A stretch of DNA of 54,640 bases from the NCBI GenBank assembly GCA_017548065.1, contig JAFYNQ010000055.1, forward strand, positions 1 through 54,640. The letters run 5' to 3'. Below the pieces are notes generated by a model that was given only the letters and a program-made list of their open reading frames with translations, searched no databases and was not told the DNA's origin. The position numbers were made by a program, and so were the translations under genes. The DNA is from Oscillospiraceae bacterium. Lineage in GTDB: Bacteria > Bacillota > Clostridia > Oscillospirales > Oscillospiraceae. This document shows positions 34,554-43,399 of the stretch, piece after piece (within the stretch, counting starts at the first letter, position 1; the number at the start of each line of letters is the position of its first letter).

Positions 34554-35990
34554 ATGAAATTTGATGTTGTGATCGTAGGTGCCGGTGTCACCGGCGCCAT
34601 GCTGGCAAGAAACCTGAGCCGCTATCAGCTGTCCGTCTGCCTTTTGGAAAAGGAAAATGACGTGGCAATGGGCGCCAGCAAAGCCAATTCCGGCATTGTC
34701 CACGGCGGCTATGACCCGGAGCCGGGAACCATGAAGGCACTGCTGAACACCCGTGGTGTGGCGCTTTTGTACCGTGCCGCAGAGGAACTGAACGTGCCTT
34801 GCATCCGCAACGGATCTATGGTCTGCGCTTTCTCCCAGGCAGAAGAGGCGCATTTGGAGGCGCTGCTGCGCCGTGGTGCGGAAAACAATATCAGCGGCCT
34901 TTCCATTCTGTCCGGTGATGAGGCAAGAAAAATAGAGCCCCATTTGTCCGGGGAGGTGACGAAAGTCCTCCATGTGCCCAATGCCGGCATTATCAGTCCC
35001 TATGAGCTGACCATCGCCGCTGTGGGAAATGCTATGGACAACGGTGTGAGCCTTTGCCGGAACTTTGCTGTCAGCGCCATTGCAAAAACGGAGGAGGGCT
35101 TTGTTGTTACGGCAGAGAGCGGTGAAACGGTTACGGGAAGCTACCTTGTTAACTGCGCAGGCGGCAATGCAGACAAGATCGCTGCCCTGGCAGGCGACGG
35201 CTTTTTTACCCTCATTCCTCGTGCCGGTGAGTATATGCTGCTGGACAAGGCAGAGGGATATAAAGCAAAGCATACGCTGTTCCAGTGCCCCTCTGAAAAG
35301 GGTAAGGGAATTCTGGTATCGCCCACTGTGCATGGCAACCTGCTCATTGGGCCTACCGCTATCCCTGTGGAAACGGAGAACAGCCGTGACACCACCCCGG
35401 AGGGTCTTGCAGAGGTGGTGGAGCTGTCTCTGCGCACTGTACCCTCTGTGGACACCCGTCAGGTGATCACCTCCTTTACCGGCGTTCGTGCATCGGAAAA
35501 GAGCGGCGATTTTATCCTGCAGGAATCCAAGACCGTGCCGGGGCTGATCCATGCAGCAGCCATTGATTCTCCGGGTCTGACATGCTGTGTTGCCATTGCT
35601 GAGTGTCTCACCGCCCTTTTGGCGCAGGCAGGACTGTCCTTGCAGGAAAAAGAGAGCTGGGACGGCACAAGAGAGGATATCTGTGCATTCCGGGAAATGA
35701 AAGACAGCGAAAAGGATGCCTACATCAAAGAAAATCCTGCCTATGGCAAGATCGTCTGCCGCTGTGAGACTGTGAGCGAGGGTGAGATATTGCGTGCCAT
35801 TCACCAAAACCCCGGCGCAAGAGATATAGACGGCGTGAAGCGCCGTACCCGCAGCGGCATGGGTCGCTGTCAGGGCGGCTTCTGCGGACCGTATATTATG
35901 CAGCTTTTAAGTCGGGAACTGGGCATCCCCATGGAGCAGGTGACAAAGTCCGGCGAAGGCTCCCAAATGCTGATAGGAGAGTTGAACTGA
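34554..35990 (+). CDS. glpA: FAD-dependent glycerol-3-phosphate dehydrogenase, GlpA-like, with BFD-type [2Fe-2S] domain
   Basis: This 478-residue protein has an N-terminal Rossmann FAD motif (VVIVGAGVTGAMLA), and ASKANSGIVHGGYD is the DAO-fold signature of GlpA/GlpO-like proteins. The last 90 residues form a BFD-like [2Fe-2S] domain with CRCETV and CQGGFC. It should oxidise glycerol 3-phosphate to dihydroxyacetone phosphate with the next two gene products as electron-transfer partners. Lhgo-type 2-hydroxyglutarate oxidases share the fold, but the GlpP context favours glycerol phosphate. GGGAGG precedes the ATG. Its stop overlaps the next start by 1 base. Confidence 0.88.
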   Translation: MKFDVVIVGAGVTGAMLARNLSRYQLSVCLLEKENDVAMGASKANSGIVHGGYDPEPGTMKALLNTRGVALLYRAAEELNVPCIRNGSMVCAFSQAEEAHLEALLRRGAENNISGLSILSGDEARKIEPHLSGEVTKVLHVPNAGIISPYELTIAAVGNAMDNGVSLCRNFAVSAIAKTEEGFVVTAESGETVTGSYLVNCAGGNADKIAALAGDGFFTLIPRAGEYMLLDKAEGYKAKHTLFQCPSEKGKGILVSPTVHGNLLIGPTAIPVETENSRDTTPEGLAEVVELSLRTVPSVDTRQVITSFTGVRASEKSGDFILQESKTVPGLIHAAAIDSPGLTCCVAIAECLTALLAQAGLSLQEKESWDGTREDICAFREMKDSEKDAYIKENPAYGKIVCRCETVSEGEILRAIHQNPGARDIDGVKRRTRSGMGRCQGGFCGPYIMQLLSRELGIPMEQVTKSGEGSQMLIGELN

Positions 35991-37231
35991 TGACAAATCA
36001 TGATATTGTAGTGGTCGGTGGCGGCCCTGCAGGTATGGCAGCGGCTGTGGCAGCCTATGACGCAGGCTGCACCGATGTGGTAATATTGGAAAGAGAGCCG
36101 TCCATTGGCGGCATTTTGATGCAGTGCATTCACAACGGCTTCGGTCTGCATAAGCTGGGTCAGGAACTGACAGGCCCGGAGTATGCAGCGGTGTATGCAA
36201 AAGAGGTTGCAAAAAGAGGCATAAAGGTTTATACTGAAACTACTGTGACCAAGGTCACCGAAGAGAAGGAGATCACCGCCCAAAATCGGGAGGGTATCCT
36301 GAAGATCAAGGCAAAGGCCGTGATCCTTGCTATGGGCTGCCGTGAGCGCAGCCGTGGCGCACTGAATATCTGCGGCTCCCGTCCTGCCGGTGTGTACAGC
36401 GCCGGTACTGCCCAGAAGCTGGTGAATTGCTTTGGTTACCAGGTGGGCAAAAAGGCTGTGATCCTTGGCTCCGGCGATATCGGACTGATCATGGCTCGCC
36501 GTATGTCCCTGGAGGGAGCAAAGGTGGAGGCCGTGTGTGAGGTCATGCCCTACAGCGGCGGTCTTACCCGAAATATCGTTCAGTGCCTGGAGGACTTCGG
36601 CATTCCGCTGTACTTAAGTACCACGGTGGTACGCATCCACGGCGAAAAGCGCCTGGAGGGTGTTACCATTGCCCAGGTGGACGAAAAGCGCCAGCCGGTG
36701 GAAGGCACCCAGCGCTATATCCCTTGTGATACCTTGCTGCTGTCTGTGGGTCTTATCCCGGAAAACGAACTGACAAGACTGGCAGGCATCCCCATTGACC
36801 CGATTACAAACGGTGCGATCGTGGATGAAAACTGTCAGACAGCTGTCCCCGGCATCTTTGCCTGCGGCAACGTGCTGCAGGTGCATGACCTGGTGGACTA
36901 TGTGTCCGAGGAGGCAGAGCGTGCAGGCAGAGCCGCTGCCTGCCTGACTACCGATACCCAAAGCATCGCCCTGGAAACAAAGGCGGGCTACGGTGTCCGC
37001 TATGTGATCCCCCAGGTGATCCGCAGCCGGGAAGCCGGCGCTGAGCTGTTCCTGCGTGTGACGGCACCCTTCGGAAAGGTGCGCTTTGTGGTCACCGACG
37101 GTGAAAAGGTGCTGCACACCGCAAAACGGTTGAAGGCTGCGCCCGGTGAGATGGAAAAGCTTACCCTGAAGCCGGAAATGCTGAAAGCTGCAACCGGCCC
37201 CATCACAGTTTCTTTGGAGGTGATGGCATGA
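35990..37231 (+). CDS. FAD/NAD(P)-dependent oxidoreductase subunit, GlpB-like
   Basis: This 413-residue pyridine nucleotide-disulfide oxidoreductase-type flavoprotein has an FAD motif (VVVGGGPAGMAAAVAA) near the N-terminus, a second dinucleotide motif (AVILGSGDIGLIMARRM, about 158-174), and the C-terminal FAD-binding segment GIFACGNV. A segment CIHNGFGLH lies near residue 45. The start overlaps the previous stop (TGATG). It probably passes electrons from the GlpA-like subunit. Its order with the GlpA-like and DUF1667 genes is the common clostridial arrangement. The position replaces classical GlpB, but the sequence is a Pyr_redox_2 protein, so I give no symbol. Confidence 0.85.
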   Translation: MTNHDIVVVGGGPAGMAAAVAAYDAGCTDVVILEREPSIGGILMQCIHNGFGLHKLGQELTGPEYAAVYAKEVAKRGIKVYTETTVTKVTEEKEITAQNREGILKIKAKAVILAMGCRERSRGALNICGSRPAGVYSAGTAQKLVNCFGYQVGKKAVILGSGDIGLIMARRMSLEGAKVEAVCEVMPYSGGLTRNIVQCLEDFGIPLYLSTTVVRIHGEKRLEGVTIAQVDEKRQPVEGTQRYIPCDTLLLSVGLIPENELTRLAGIPIDPITNGAIVDENCQTAVPGIFACGNVLQVHDLVDYVSEEAERAGRAAACLTTDTQSIALETKAGYGVRYVIPQVIRSREAGAELFLRVTAPFGKVRFVVTDGEKVLHTAKRLKAAPGEMEKLTLKPEMLKAATGPITVSLEVMA

Positions 37232-37575
37232 AGCGTCAGCTGACTTGTATTATTTGTCCCCGGGGCTGCGCCCTGGAAGCCACTGTGCAGGACGGTCAGG
37301 TCACCGTCACCGGTAATGCCTGCCAAAGAGGCGCCGAGTATGCGGTAAGTGAGTGCCTGCACCCGGTGCGCACAGTTACCACCATTGTAAAGGTGGCAAA
37401 CAGAGAAAACACCATGGTATCCGTGAAGACGGAGACACCCGTACCCAAGGAAAGCATGGCAGAGGTGGTTGCCGCTCTGCGGAAGCTTTCTGTGGCGGCT
37501 CCCGTGGCAGTGGGAGACGTGATCGCTGAAAATGTTTGCGGCAGCAGAATCGTTGCCACAAAAGATATAACCTAG
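37228..37575 (+). CDS. DUF1667 family protein, Cys-rich partner of the glp flavoproteins
   Basis: This 115-residue protein has an N-terminal CIICPRGC motif and a later NACQRGAEYA segment, giving four closely spaced cysteines suited to metal or Fe-S binding, as in DUF1667 proteins. A start overlapping the previous stop by 4 bp (ATGA) implies coupled translation. In clostridial genomes this family commonly follows the two flavoproteins, so it is likely the third, small electron-transfer subunit of the glycerol-3-phosphate dehydrogenase. Its biochemical role is inferred from context. Confidence 0.85.
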   Translation: MKRQLTCIICPRGCALEATVQDGQVTVTGNACQRGAEYAVSECLHPVRTVTTIVKVANRENTMVSVKTETPVPKESMAEVVAALRKLSVAAPVAVGDVIAENVCGSRIVATKDIT

Positions 37576-37584
37576 GAGGCTATT

Positions 37585-38373
37585 ATGAAGATTTCGGATA
37601 TGCAGCTGTTTTTGTTTGATATGGACGGTACGCTGTACCTGGGAGACCGACTGTTTACCTTCACAAAGGAACTGCTGGAAACCTTGAAAAAGAAGGGCAA
37701 AAAGTACTTGTTCATGACAAACAACTCCTCCAAAAGCGTGGAGGACTATGTGAAAAAGCTGGAGAAGCTGGGCATTGCCGCCACCCGTGAGGACTTTATG
37801 ACCTCTTCCCAGGCAACGGCCTACTATCTGCATATCCATCACGAGGGACAGAGACTGTACGTCTGCGGTACGGAATCTTTGAAAGCAGAGCTGCGCCGTG
37901 AGGGCTTTACAGTAACGGAAAAGGTGGAGGAGACTGATTGCATCGTTATGGGCTTTGATACAGAGCTTACCTTCCAGAAGCTGCATGACGTAAGTTATCT
38001 GCTGCTGACCCGTAAGGATATCCCTTACATTGCCACCAATCCCGACCTTGTATGTCCCACAGAGTTTGGTAGCGTGCCGGATTGCGGCAGCGTATGCGCC
38101 GCTGTGAAAAATGCCACCGGCAGACTGCCTGTGGTCATTGGCAAGCCTGCGCCTTTGATGCCCCAGCTGGCAATGGATAAGCTGGGCATCCCCAAGGAAC
38201 AGACCTGCGTCATCGGTGACCGTATTTATACAGATATCAAGTCCGGATTGAATGCCGGTGCCATGGGGATCCTGGTGCTCTCCGGCGAGACCACCAAAGA
38301 GATCCTGGCAGAAAGCCCCGACAAGCCTCACCTGGTGCTGCAGGATGCCGGTGAGCTGTTGGGAATGCTGTAA
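37585..38373 (+). CDS. HAD-superfamily class IIA phosphatase (NagD/Pho13-like)
   Basis: This 262-residue cytoplasmic protein has motif I DMDGTLYLGD (nucleophile Asp near residue 13), motif II FMTNNSSKS, the class IIA cap region, and motif IV GDRIYTDIKSGLNAG. Relatives dephosphorylate glycolate 2-phosphate, glycerol 3-phosphate or related small molecules. The position 9 bp after the glp flavoprotein operon makes glycerol 3-phosphate or another C2/C3 phosphate a reasonable substrate guess. AGGAGG precedes the ATG. No terminator separates it from the operon. Confidence 0.88.
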   Translation: MKISDMQLFLFDMDGTLYLGDRLFTFTKELLETLKKKGKKYLFMTNNSSKSVEDYVKKLEKLGIAATREDFMTSSQATAYYLHIHHEGQRLYVCGTESLKAELRREGFTVTEKVEETDCIVMGFDTELTFQKLHDVSYLLLTRKDIPYIATNPDLVCPTEFGSVPDCGSVCAAVKNATGRLPVVIGKPAPLMPQLAMDKLGIPKEQTCVIGDRIYTDIKSGLNAGAMGILVLSGETTKEILAESPDKPHLVLQDAGELLGML

Positions 38374-38381
38374 CCGGAAGC

Positions 38382-38410
38382 TTGCAAATGGCGTTTAAAG
38401 GGTGTATAAT
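38382..38410 (+). promoter_or_regulatory. Putative promoter of the histidine phosphatase-GDPD pair
   Basis: TTGCAA (38382-38387) and perfect TATAAT (38405-38410) are separated by 17 bp, 25 bp before the start at 38436. Confidence 0.7.
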
Positions 38411-38435
38411 AGGGAAAACACCTGGAGGTAATTTT

Positions 38436-39038
38436 ATGCGTCTTTATCTTATTCGCCATGGACAGACGGCGGCCAATCGGGACAAATTCTTTTATAACGA
38501 TGCGGATGATATTCCGTTGACCGAAAAGGGTCGGGAGCAGGCAATGCGCATCCGCCCACTTTTGGAAAAATTCAAATTTGACAGAGTTTACTGCAGTGAT
38601 TACTTAAGAGCCATCCAGACCCAGCAGCTGGCGCTCCCAGATGCGGAGAACGTGATCATCACACCCCTGGTGCATGAGATCAGCGCCGGTGAATTGAGCG
38701 GCAAGCCGCACGCCTTTGTCTATGACCATCTTGAAAACTTCAACGGCTGGACTCCGGTGTGCGACAACCGTGCTTACGGCGAGTTTGGCGGCGAGAGCAT
38801 GGAAATGGTAGGCCAGCGCCTGCGTAAATTCCTGAAGATGCTGGAGGAAGACCCCTGCGACCGTGTGGCGGTTTTTGCCCACGGTGCAGTGATGGCTTGC
38901 CTTTTGCGTGTGGTTTTGCAGGCGGATGATTTTTGCCGTGGCGCTGTTGTCAGCAGCAATTGCGCAATTCATATTTTTGAGTTTGATGGAAAACGTTGGA
39001 AGCTTTTGGCGTGGAATTACGGCGCAGAAATGGATTAA
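38436..39038 (+). CDS. Histidine phosphatase family protein
   Basis: This 200-residue protein starts at 38436 (GGAGG upstream, directly after the promoter). LIRHGQT is the catalytic RHG motif with the phosphorylated His near residue 8. Tyr/Ser-rich YCSDYLRAIQTQQ and the later FAHGAVMACLLR supply the second catalytic His. It is a small-molecule phosphatase of the phosphoglycerate-mutase superfamily; the substrate cannot be read from sequence. It lies 10 bp before the glycerophosphodiesterase gene, so the two are cotranscribed. Confidence 0.9.
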   Translation: MRLYLIRHGQTAANRDKFFYNDADDIPLTEKGREQAMRIRPLLEKFKFDRVYCSDYLRAIQTQQLALPDAENVIITPLVHEISAGELSGKPHAFVYDHLENFNGWTPVCDNRAYGEFGGESMEMVGQRLRKFLKMLEEDPCDRVAVFAHGAVMACLLRVVLQADDFCRGAVVSSNCAIHIFEFDGKRWKLLAWNYGAEMD

Positions 39039-39048
39039 GGAGTAACCT

Positions 39049-39768
39049 ATGAATACCATTAAATTTGAAAAAGGAAACGTACAGATCGTTGCCCACAGAG
39101 GTCTGTCCGGTCTTGAAAAGGAGAACACCAATTCTGCTTTTGTGGCAGCCGGTAACCGTAGCTATTTCGGTATTGAGACCGATGTGCGCAAGACTGCTGA
39201 CGGCTACTTTATTTTGAATCACGATGCTCACTTTAAGCGTGTGGCAGGGGAGAACCTGGTGATCGCAGAATCCTCTCTGGCACTGGTGCAGAGCGTTGTG
39301 CTGAAGGACGTGGATGACACCAAGAACCGTGCAGACCTGCGCCCCGGCACACTGCAGAATTATATTTCTATCTGTAAGAAATACGAGAAGACCTGCGTGC
39401 TGGAGTTGAAGGATGAACTTACCCGTGAAGACCTGGAGGAAATGATTGAAATCATCAAGGGCTTTGATTACCTGGAGCATGTGGTGTTCATTTCCTTTGA
39501 GTATGCAAACCTGACAATGCTGCGCTCCATCCTGCCCAACCAGAGCGCCCAGTTCCTGGACTTTACCCTGGACGAGGCACTGATTGAAAAGGCAGCCGCT
39601 GATAAGCTGGACCTGGATATCCGTTTCACCGCACTGACCCCGGAACTGATTGAAAAGGCGCACGCTGCCGGCTTGAAGGTCAACTGCTGGACAGTCAACA
39701 CTAAAGAAGACGGTGAGCGCCTTGTCTCCTGGGGCGTTGACTATATTACAACCAATATTCTTGAGTAA
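39049..39768 (+). CDS. Glycerophosphodiester phosphodiesterase
   Basis: This 239-residue protein has no signal peptide, so it is cytoplasmic and UgpQ-like. VAHRG (H16), the metal-binding GIETDV (E43, D45) and NHDAH (H58) form the GDPD active site, and LELKDE is the third metal-ligand region. WTVNTKEDGERLVSWGVDYITT is the typical C-terminal pattern, showing the complete TIM barrel. It releases glycerol 3-phosphate from glycerophosphodiesters and so feeds the glp dehydrogenase encoded just upstream. AAGGAG precedes the ATG. Confidence 0.92.
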   Translation: MNTIKFEKGNVQIVAHRGLSGLEKENTNSAFVAAGNRSYFGIETDVRKTADGYFILNHDAHFKRVAGENLVIAESSLALVQSVVLKDVDDTKNRADLRPGTLQNYISICKKYEKTCVLELKDELTREDLEEMIEIIKGFDYLEHVVFISFEYANLTMLRSILPNQSAQFLDFTLDEALIEKAAADKLDLDIRFTALTPELIEKAHAAGLKVNCWTVNTKEDGERLVSWGVDYITTNILE

Positions 39769-39769
39769 A

Positions 39770-39807
39770 AAATGGGACAGACCGCAATGAAACGGTCTGT
39801 CCCATTT
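39770..39807 (+). terminator. Terminator-like hairpin after the GDPD gene
   Basis: A perfect 15-bp stem (39770-39784 with 39793-39807) has an 8-nt loop. The stem base is A/T-rich but the following T-run is short. Confidence 0.7.
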
Positions 39808-39816
39808 GAACATATA

Positions 39817-39845
39817 TTGCGAAATGCTTGTATTTGTGCTATACT
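39817..39845 (+). promoter_or_regulatory. Putative promoter of the M42 peptidase operon
   Basis: TTGCGA (39817-39822) and TATACT (39840-39845) are separated by 17 bp, 27 bp before the ATG at 39873. Confidence 0.6.
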
Positions 39846-39872
39846 GATAAAAAATGTTTTGGAGGCATCAAT

Positions 39873-40913
39873 ATGTTGGAACGGAAATATGCAGATTTTG
39901 CCTGGGAGCAGACAGCGGCACTTTTGGCGGTGGATTCTCCCACCGGCTTTACGGGTGCAGCAGCTCAGTGGGTGCAAAATGCTTTTGCGGAGCTGGGCTT
40001 TGCAGCAAAGCTGACCACCAAGGGCGGTGTGCTGGTGGACCTGGGCGGCGAGGCAGAGGACGATGCGCTGCTGCTGGCTGCCCACGCAGACACCCTGGGC
40101 GCTATGGTCTCCCGAATCAAGGGCAACGGACGATTGACAGTGACAGCGCTGGGTGGCATGAATGCCAATAACGCAGAGGCAGAGAATGTCCGTGTTTACA
40201 CAAGAGACGGTAACGTCCTGGAAGGCACGCTGCAGCTGTGCGATGCTTCTGTCCATGTGAATGCCAAATACAATGACACAAAGCGTGACTTTACCACAAC
40301 GGAAATCGTTTTGGACGAGGCTGTGGATTCTGCAGACGATGCAAAAAAGCTGGGCATCCAGGTGGGCGATATTGTCTGCTTTGATCCCCGTACCCGTCGC
40401 ACAGCCTCCGGCTACCTGAAGAGCCGCTTCCTGGATGATAAGCTGTCTGTAGGCATTCTCCTGGGCTTTGCCAAATACCTGAAGGACAATAAGATCACCC
40501 CCAAGCGGAAAATCTATGTCCATGTGACGGTTTATGAAGAGGTAGGTCACGGCGGCTCCGGCTCTGTGCCTGACGGTGTTACAGAGGCGATCTCTGTGGA
40601 TATGGGTTGCGTAGGTGACGGTCTTTCCTGCACCGAGCGCCAGGTGAGCATCTGCACCAAGGATTCCGGCGGACCTTACTCTTATGAGGTGGTTGGCAAG
40701 CTGATCGAAGCTGCAAAGAAGAGTGGCGCTGACTATGCAGTGGACGTATATCCCATGTACGGCTCCGATGTGGAGGCAACGCTGCGCAGCGGCTATGATA
40801 TCCGTCACGGACTGATCGGCGCCGGTGTCTACGCCAGCCACGGCTACGAGCGTAGCCATATTGACGGTGTCTATAACACCCTGAAGCTGCTTGGCGCATA
40901 TGTGGAGGCATAA
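39873..40913 (+). CDS. M42 family metallopeptidase (tetrahedral aminopeptidase type)
   Basis: This 346-residue cytoplasmic protein starts at 39873 after GGAGG. The metal ligands fit the M42 pattern: HADT (H71, D73), the bridging Asp in FLDDKLSVG, Glu-Glu in YEEVGHGGSG, Asp in SVDMG, and a late His in YASHGYERSH. Such enzymes form large oligomers and trim N-terminal residues from peptides; some relatives are annotated as endoglucanases. It is cotranscribed with the fusion protein that starts 2 bp after its stop, whose ribosome site lies inside the end of this gene. Confidence 0.9.
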   Translation: MLERKYADFAWEQTAALLAVDSPTGFTGAAAQWVQNAFAELGFAAKLTTKGGVLVDLGGEAEDDALLLAAHADTLGAMVSRIKGNGRLTVTALGGMNANNAEAENVRVYTRDGNVLEGTLQLCDASVHVNAKYNDTKRDFTTTEIVLDEAVDSADDAKKLGIQVGDIVCFDPRTRRTASGYLKSRFLDDKLSVGILLGFAKYLKDNKITPKRKIYVHVTVYEEVGHGGSGSVPDGVTEAISVDMGCVGDGLSCTERQVSICTKDSGGPYSYEVVGKLIEAAKKSGADYAVDVYPMYGSDVEATLRSGYDIRHGLIGAGVYASHGYERSHIDGVYNTLKLLGAYVEA

Positions 40914-40915
40914 AA

Positions 40916-42514
40916 ATGATTGGTGTATCTCTTCCTTTTAAATGGTTTACCGACGGCACAGATACGGAAGGGGTTCTGTCCCTTTTGAAAGCCCAGGGGG
41001 TGGGCAGCGTGGAGCTGCGGACGGTCAAGCCTGACCATGCGCCGGAGGCAGTGCTGCAGGCGGCAGAATACCTTTGGGAAAACGGTTTTCAGATCACAGT
41101 CCACGGCAGTGTCAAAACCCTGGAAACTGCGGTGGCGGACGTGTTTGCGCCTTTGGTGCAGCTGTTGCCCCGACTGCGGCAGGAGAAGCTGAATGTGACG
41201 GTGCATCCCATTGTGGGGGATAACTGCGCCATGGTCACAGCACTGTCTGATCATATTTTGGAGAAGAATTATCCCGTTACCATCGCCCTGGAGAATAACC
41301 GCCGCTTGCCGGATAAGACCGAGGGCGACAGCGTGGCGCTGGTGCTGGAGGCAGTGACAAAGGCAGACCGTGAAAACGTGGGTATCTGCTTTGACATGGG
41401 TCACTATGCCTATTACATCAAGAAAAATTGTCCCGATAATCCGGACCTGCTGCCCGGAAAGGAATTTTGGAAACGAGTGATCCATACCCATATCCATGGA
41501 CTAAACGAGCTGCGCACCCATTTTCCTCTGGGCGTGTATGAGCTGCCCCTGAAGGAATATCTGGACAAGCTTTCCTGCGGATACTTCGGTGTCTATAACC
41601 TGGAGCTGGATTTTCCCCGCATTGTCCCGGTGTGGACACCGGAGACGGCACTGGAACAGTCTATCCCTGTGCTTCGTGACAGCTTGCATTACTGTGCCAA
41701 GCTGTATGATACCGTCCGTGAGAATTTTGACGGCTGGTTTTCCTCTGCACTGAAATGCTGGGAAACGGAAGAGGAGGGAACGACCTTCTCACTCATCCAT
41801 TCCACCAGCTATTTATTCTCCACCAACGGCACGAAATGGGGCATGGACATTGCCTTCCGCAATGCAAGAGTCCTGGCAAAAAGCCCTGCAGAGGCGGCGA
41901 AGCTTTTGCAGGACATGGACTTCATGGTGCTGACCCACGGACATCGGGATCACTTTGAAGAAAGCACCATCCAATGCCTGGCAGAGAATAAGACGGTGTT
42001 TGTTGTGCCGGACTTTTTGAAGGAGCGGATCCTGGGACTGGGCGTAGATCCCCGGAAGGTGATCACAGCCATCCCCGGAGGAACGATCTCTCTGTTCGGC
42101 GTGGACATCCTGCCCTTTGAAAGCTCCCACTTCCGTCCTGACGGAAAGGGCGTGCTGGAGTATGGCTACTATATCACTGCCCCCGGTTGTCCCTCTATGG
42201 CATTTCCCGGGGATATCCGTGATTTCTCCAAGAAAGAGGAGCTTCCCATGGCGGACTACTGCTTTGCCCATGTGTGGCTGAAGGACAACAGCGCCGATAG
42301 AGATGCCTGGGAGCCGGTGACTATGCCCTGGGCAGACTATATGCTGCGCTTCTCCGATAAGAATATTTTCCTCGCCCATCTTTACGAGGACGGACGTCCC
42401 GATAACCGCATGTGGAGAGGGGAGCATGCAGAGGCTGTCAGCCAGGCGATCCGCATGTTAAGCCCCCAGACCAATATCCGCATCCCCCAGCGTGGCGAAT
42501 GCATAAAGCTTTGA
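40916..42514 (+). CDS. Fusion of sugar-isomerase-type TIM barrel and metallo-beta-lactamase fold
   Basis: In this 532-residue cytoplasmic protein, residues 1 to about 275 resemble AP-endonuclease-2/xylose-isomerase-like barrels (ENNRRLP, ICFDMGHYAYY, IHTHIHGLNE). Residues about 300-520 resemble a metallo-beta-lactamase fold with HGHRDH (H341, H343, D345, H346), SSHFRPDG, FPGDIRDF and a late LAHLYEDGR. The frame is continuous, with no stop or shift at the junction (about 275-300). Both halves keep metal-binding residues, so two successive reactions on one substrate are possible. The peptidase upstream is coupled in translation. I recognise each domain but not the combination. Confidence 0.82.
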   Translation: MIGVSLPFKWFTDGTDTEGVLSLLKAQGVGSVELRTVKPDHAPEAVLQAAEYLWENGFQITVHGSVKTLETAVADVFAPLVQLLPRLRQEKLNVTVHPIVGDNCAMVTALSDHILEKNYPVTIALENNRRLPDKTEGDSVALVLEAVTKADRENVGICFDMGHYAYYIKKNCPDNPDLLPGKEFWKRVIHTHIHGLNELRTHFPLGVYELPLKEYLDKLSCGYFGVYNLELDFPRIVPVWTPETALEQSIPVLRDSLHYCAKLYDTVRENFDGWFSSALKCWETEEEGTTFSLIHSTSYLFSTNGTKWGMDIAFRNARVLAKSPAEAAKLLQDMDFMVLTHGHRDHFEESTIQCLAENKTVFVVPDFLKERILGLGVDPRKVITAIPGGTISLFGVDILPFESSHFRPDGKGVLEYGYYITAPGCPSMAFPGDIRDFSKKEELPMADYCFAHVWLKDNSADRDAWEPVTMPWADYMLRFSDKNIFLAHLYEDGRPDNRMWRGEHAEAVSQAIRMLSPQTNIRIPQRGECIKL

Positions 42515-42516
42515 TA

Positions 42517-42554
42517 AAACCCCGGTGCTGTAAATTTGTACAGCCCCGGGGTTT
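42517..42554. terminator. Bidirectional terminator between the fusion gene and AraC gene
   Basis: Arms AAACCCCGG+GCTGTA (42517-42532) and TACAGC+CCGGGGTTT (42539-42554) pair with one mismatch. The flanks suit both convergent genes. Confidence 0.8.
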
Positions 42555-42555
42555 G

Positions 42556-43320
42556 TTATTTGCTGTTTTTGGGAATGAAGACTGCAGGACTTTTTCCAAA
42601 GTGCTTTTTGAACATTTTGGAAAAATTGGCGGCATCGGGGTAGCCTACGAGCCGAGCAGTCTCTTTGACACTGAAGCCATGCTGGAGGTGAAGGGTAGCG
42701 GCCTCCATGCGGACGGTGATCAGGTGCTGCTGAATGGATTGCCCGGTCTCTTGCTTAAACAGCCAAGACAGATACCGGCGATCCAGGTTAAACTGGTTGG
42801 CAATGTCTTCCACACGCAGAGGCAGCATATAGGAGGTCTGAATATAATTCTGCACCTTCTGCACATAGGGGTTGCCAACACCCTTCCGGGAAAACAGACG
42901 GGCATACAGCTTAAACAGCTCCGCAGCAATGCGATACTCTGCAACAGAGGGGTCGTCTGCTACCTCCAGCATTTTTTGCAGAATGGTCTCCGGTAAGGGA
43001 AATACCGGTGGAAGCGTGGCAAAATGGGTGGACAGCCTACCGTCAAAGCCGATCCAGCGGTAATGCCAGGGGTCGTTACTGTCGGCACGGTAGTTGGCGA
43101 CCACACCGGGCAGGATCAAAAAAGCCTCTCCTGCCTTTACGGGATAGGCTTGCCCTCCCACATAAAACATACCCTTGCCGCTGATGACGGAGTGGATCAG
43201 TACGTAATTGCGTCGCTGGGGCTTCGTGCCATGCTCCGGGTCACAGATGTGCTCGCCGGCGATCAGCGGATTCAAGTCGGCCAGTTGCCGGTTGGTAAGA
43301 AAAAGATTATAGGCATTCAA
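42556..43320 (-). CDS. AraC-family transcriptional regulator with cupin sensor domain
   Basis: This protein is about 254 residues. The frame opens further upstream to 43377, but that first codon is the -35 box of the likely promoter (43348-43377), so the start must be internal. I prefer the TTG at 43320, with AAAGG 12 nt upstream; the true start is uncertain. The N-terminal cupin (YVLIHSVISGKGMFYVGG, AGEAFLILPG, WHYRWIGFDG) is typical of sugar-sensing members. The C-terminal helices are LRVEDIANQFNLDRRYLSWL and FSVKETARLVGYPDAANFSK, ending FGKSPAVF. It is divergent from the giant gene at 43604, a likely target. Confidence 0.88.
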   Translation of the reverse strand: MNAYNLFLTNRQLADLNPLIAGEHICDPEHGTKPQRRNYVLIHSVISGKGMFYVGGQAYPVKAGEAFLILPGVVANYRADSNDPWHYRWIGFDGRLSTHFATLPPVFPLPETILQKMLEVADDPSVAEYRIAAELFKLYARLFSRKGVGNPYVQKVQNYIQTSYMLPLRVEDIANQFNLDRRYLSWLFKQETGQSIQQHLITVRMEAATLHLQHGFSVKETARLVGYPDAANFSKMFKKHFGKSPAVFIPKNSK

Positions 43321-43347
43321 ATATAACACCAGCCTTTGAAATATTAC

Positions 43348-43377
43348 ATTATGACATATACGTCTTACATTTTGCAA
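43348..43377 (-). promoter_or_regulatory. Putative promoter of the AraC regulator at 42556
   Basis: On the minus strand, TTGCAA (43377-43372) and CATAAT (43353-43348) are separated by 18 bp. A divergent TATAAT at 43400-43405 on the plus strand, with a poor -35 box, probably serves the gene at 43604. Confidence 0.5.
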
Positions 43378-43399
43378 TTCCTTTGGAGGGGGAATTTAT

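Noticed and set aside
43321-43377. N-terminal extension of the second AraC regulator to a TTG at 43377
   Set aside because: That TTG is part of the likely -35 box, and no ribosome site precedes it, so the extension would be upstream of the transcript.
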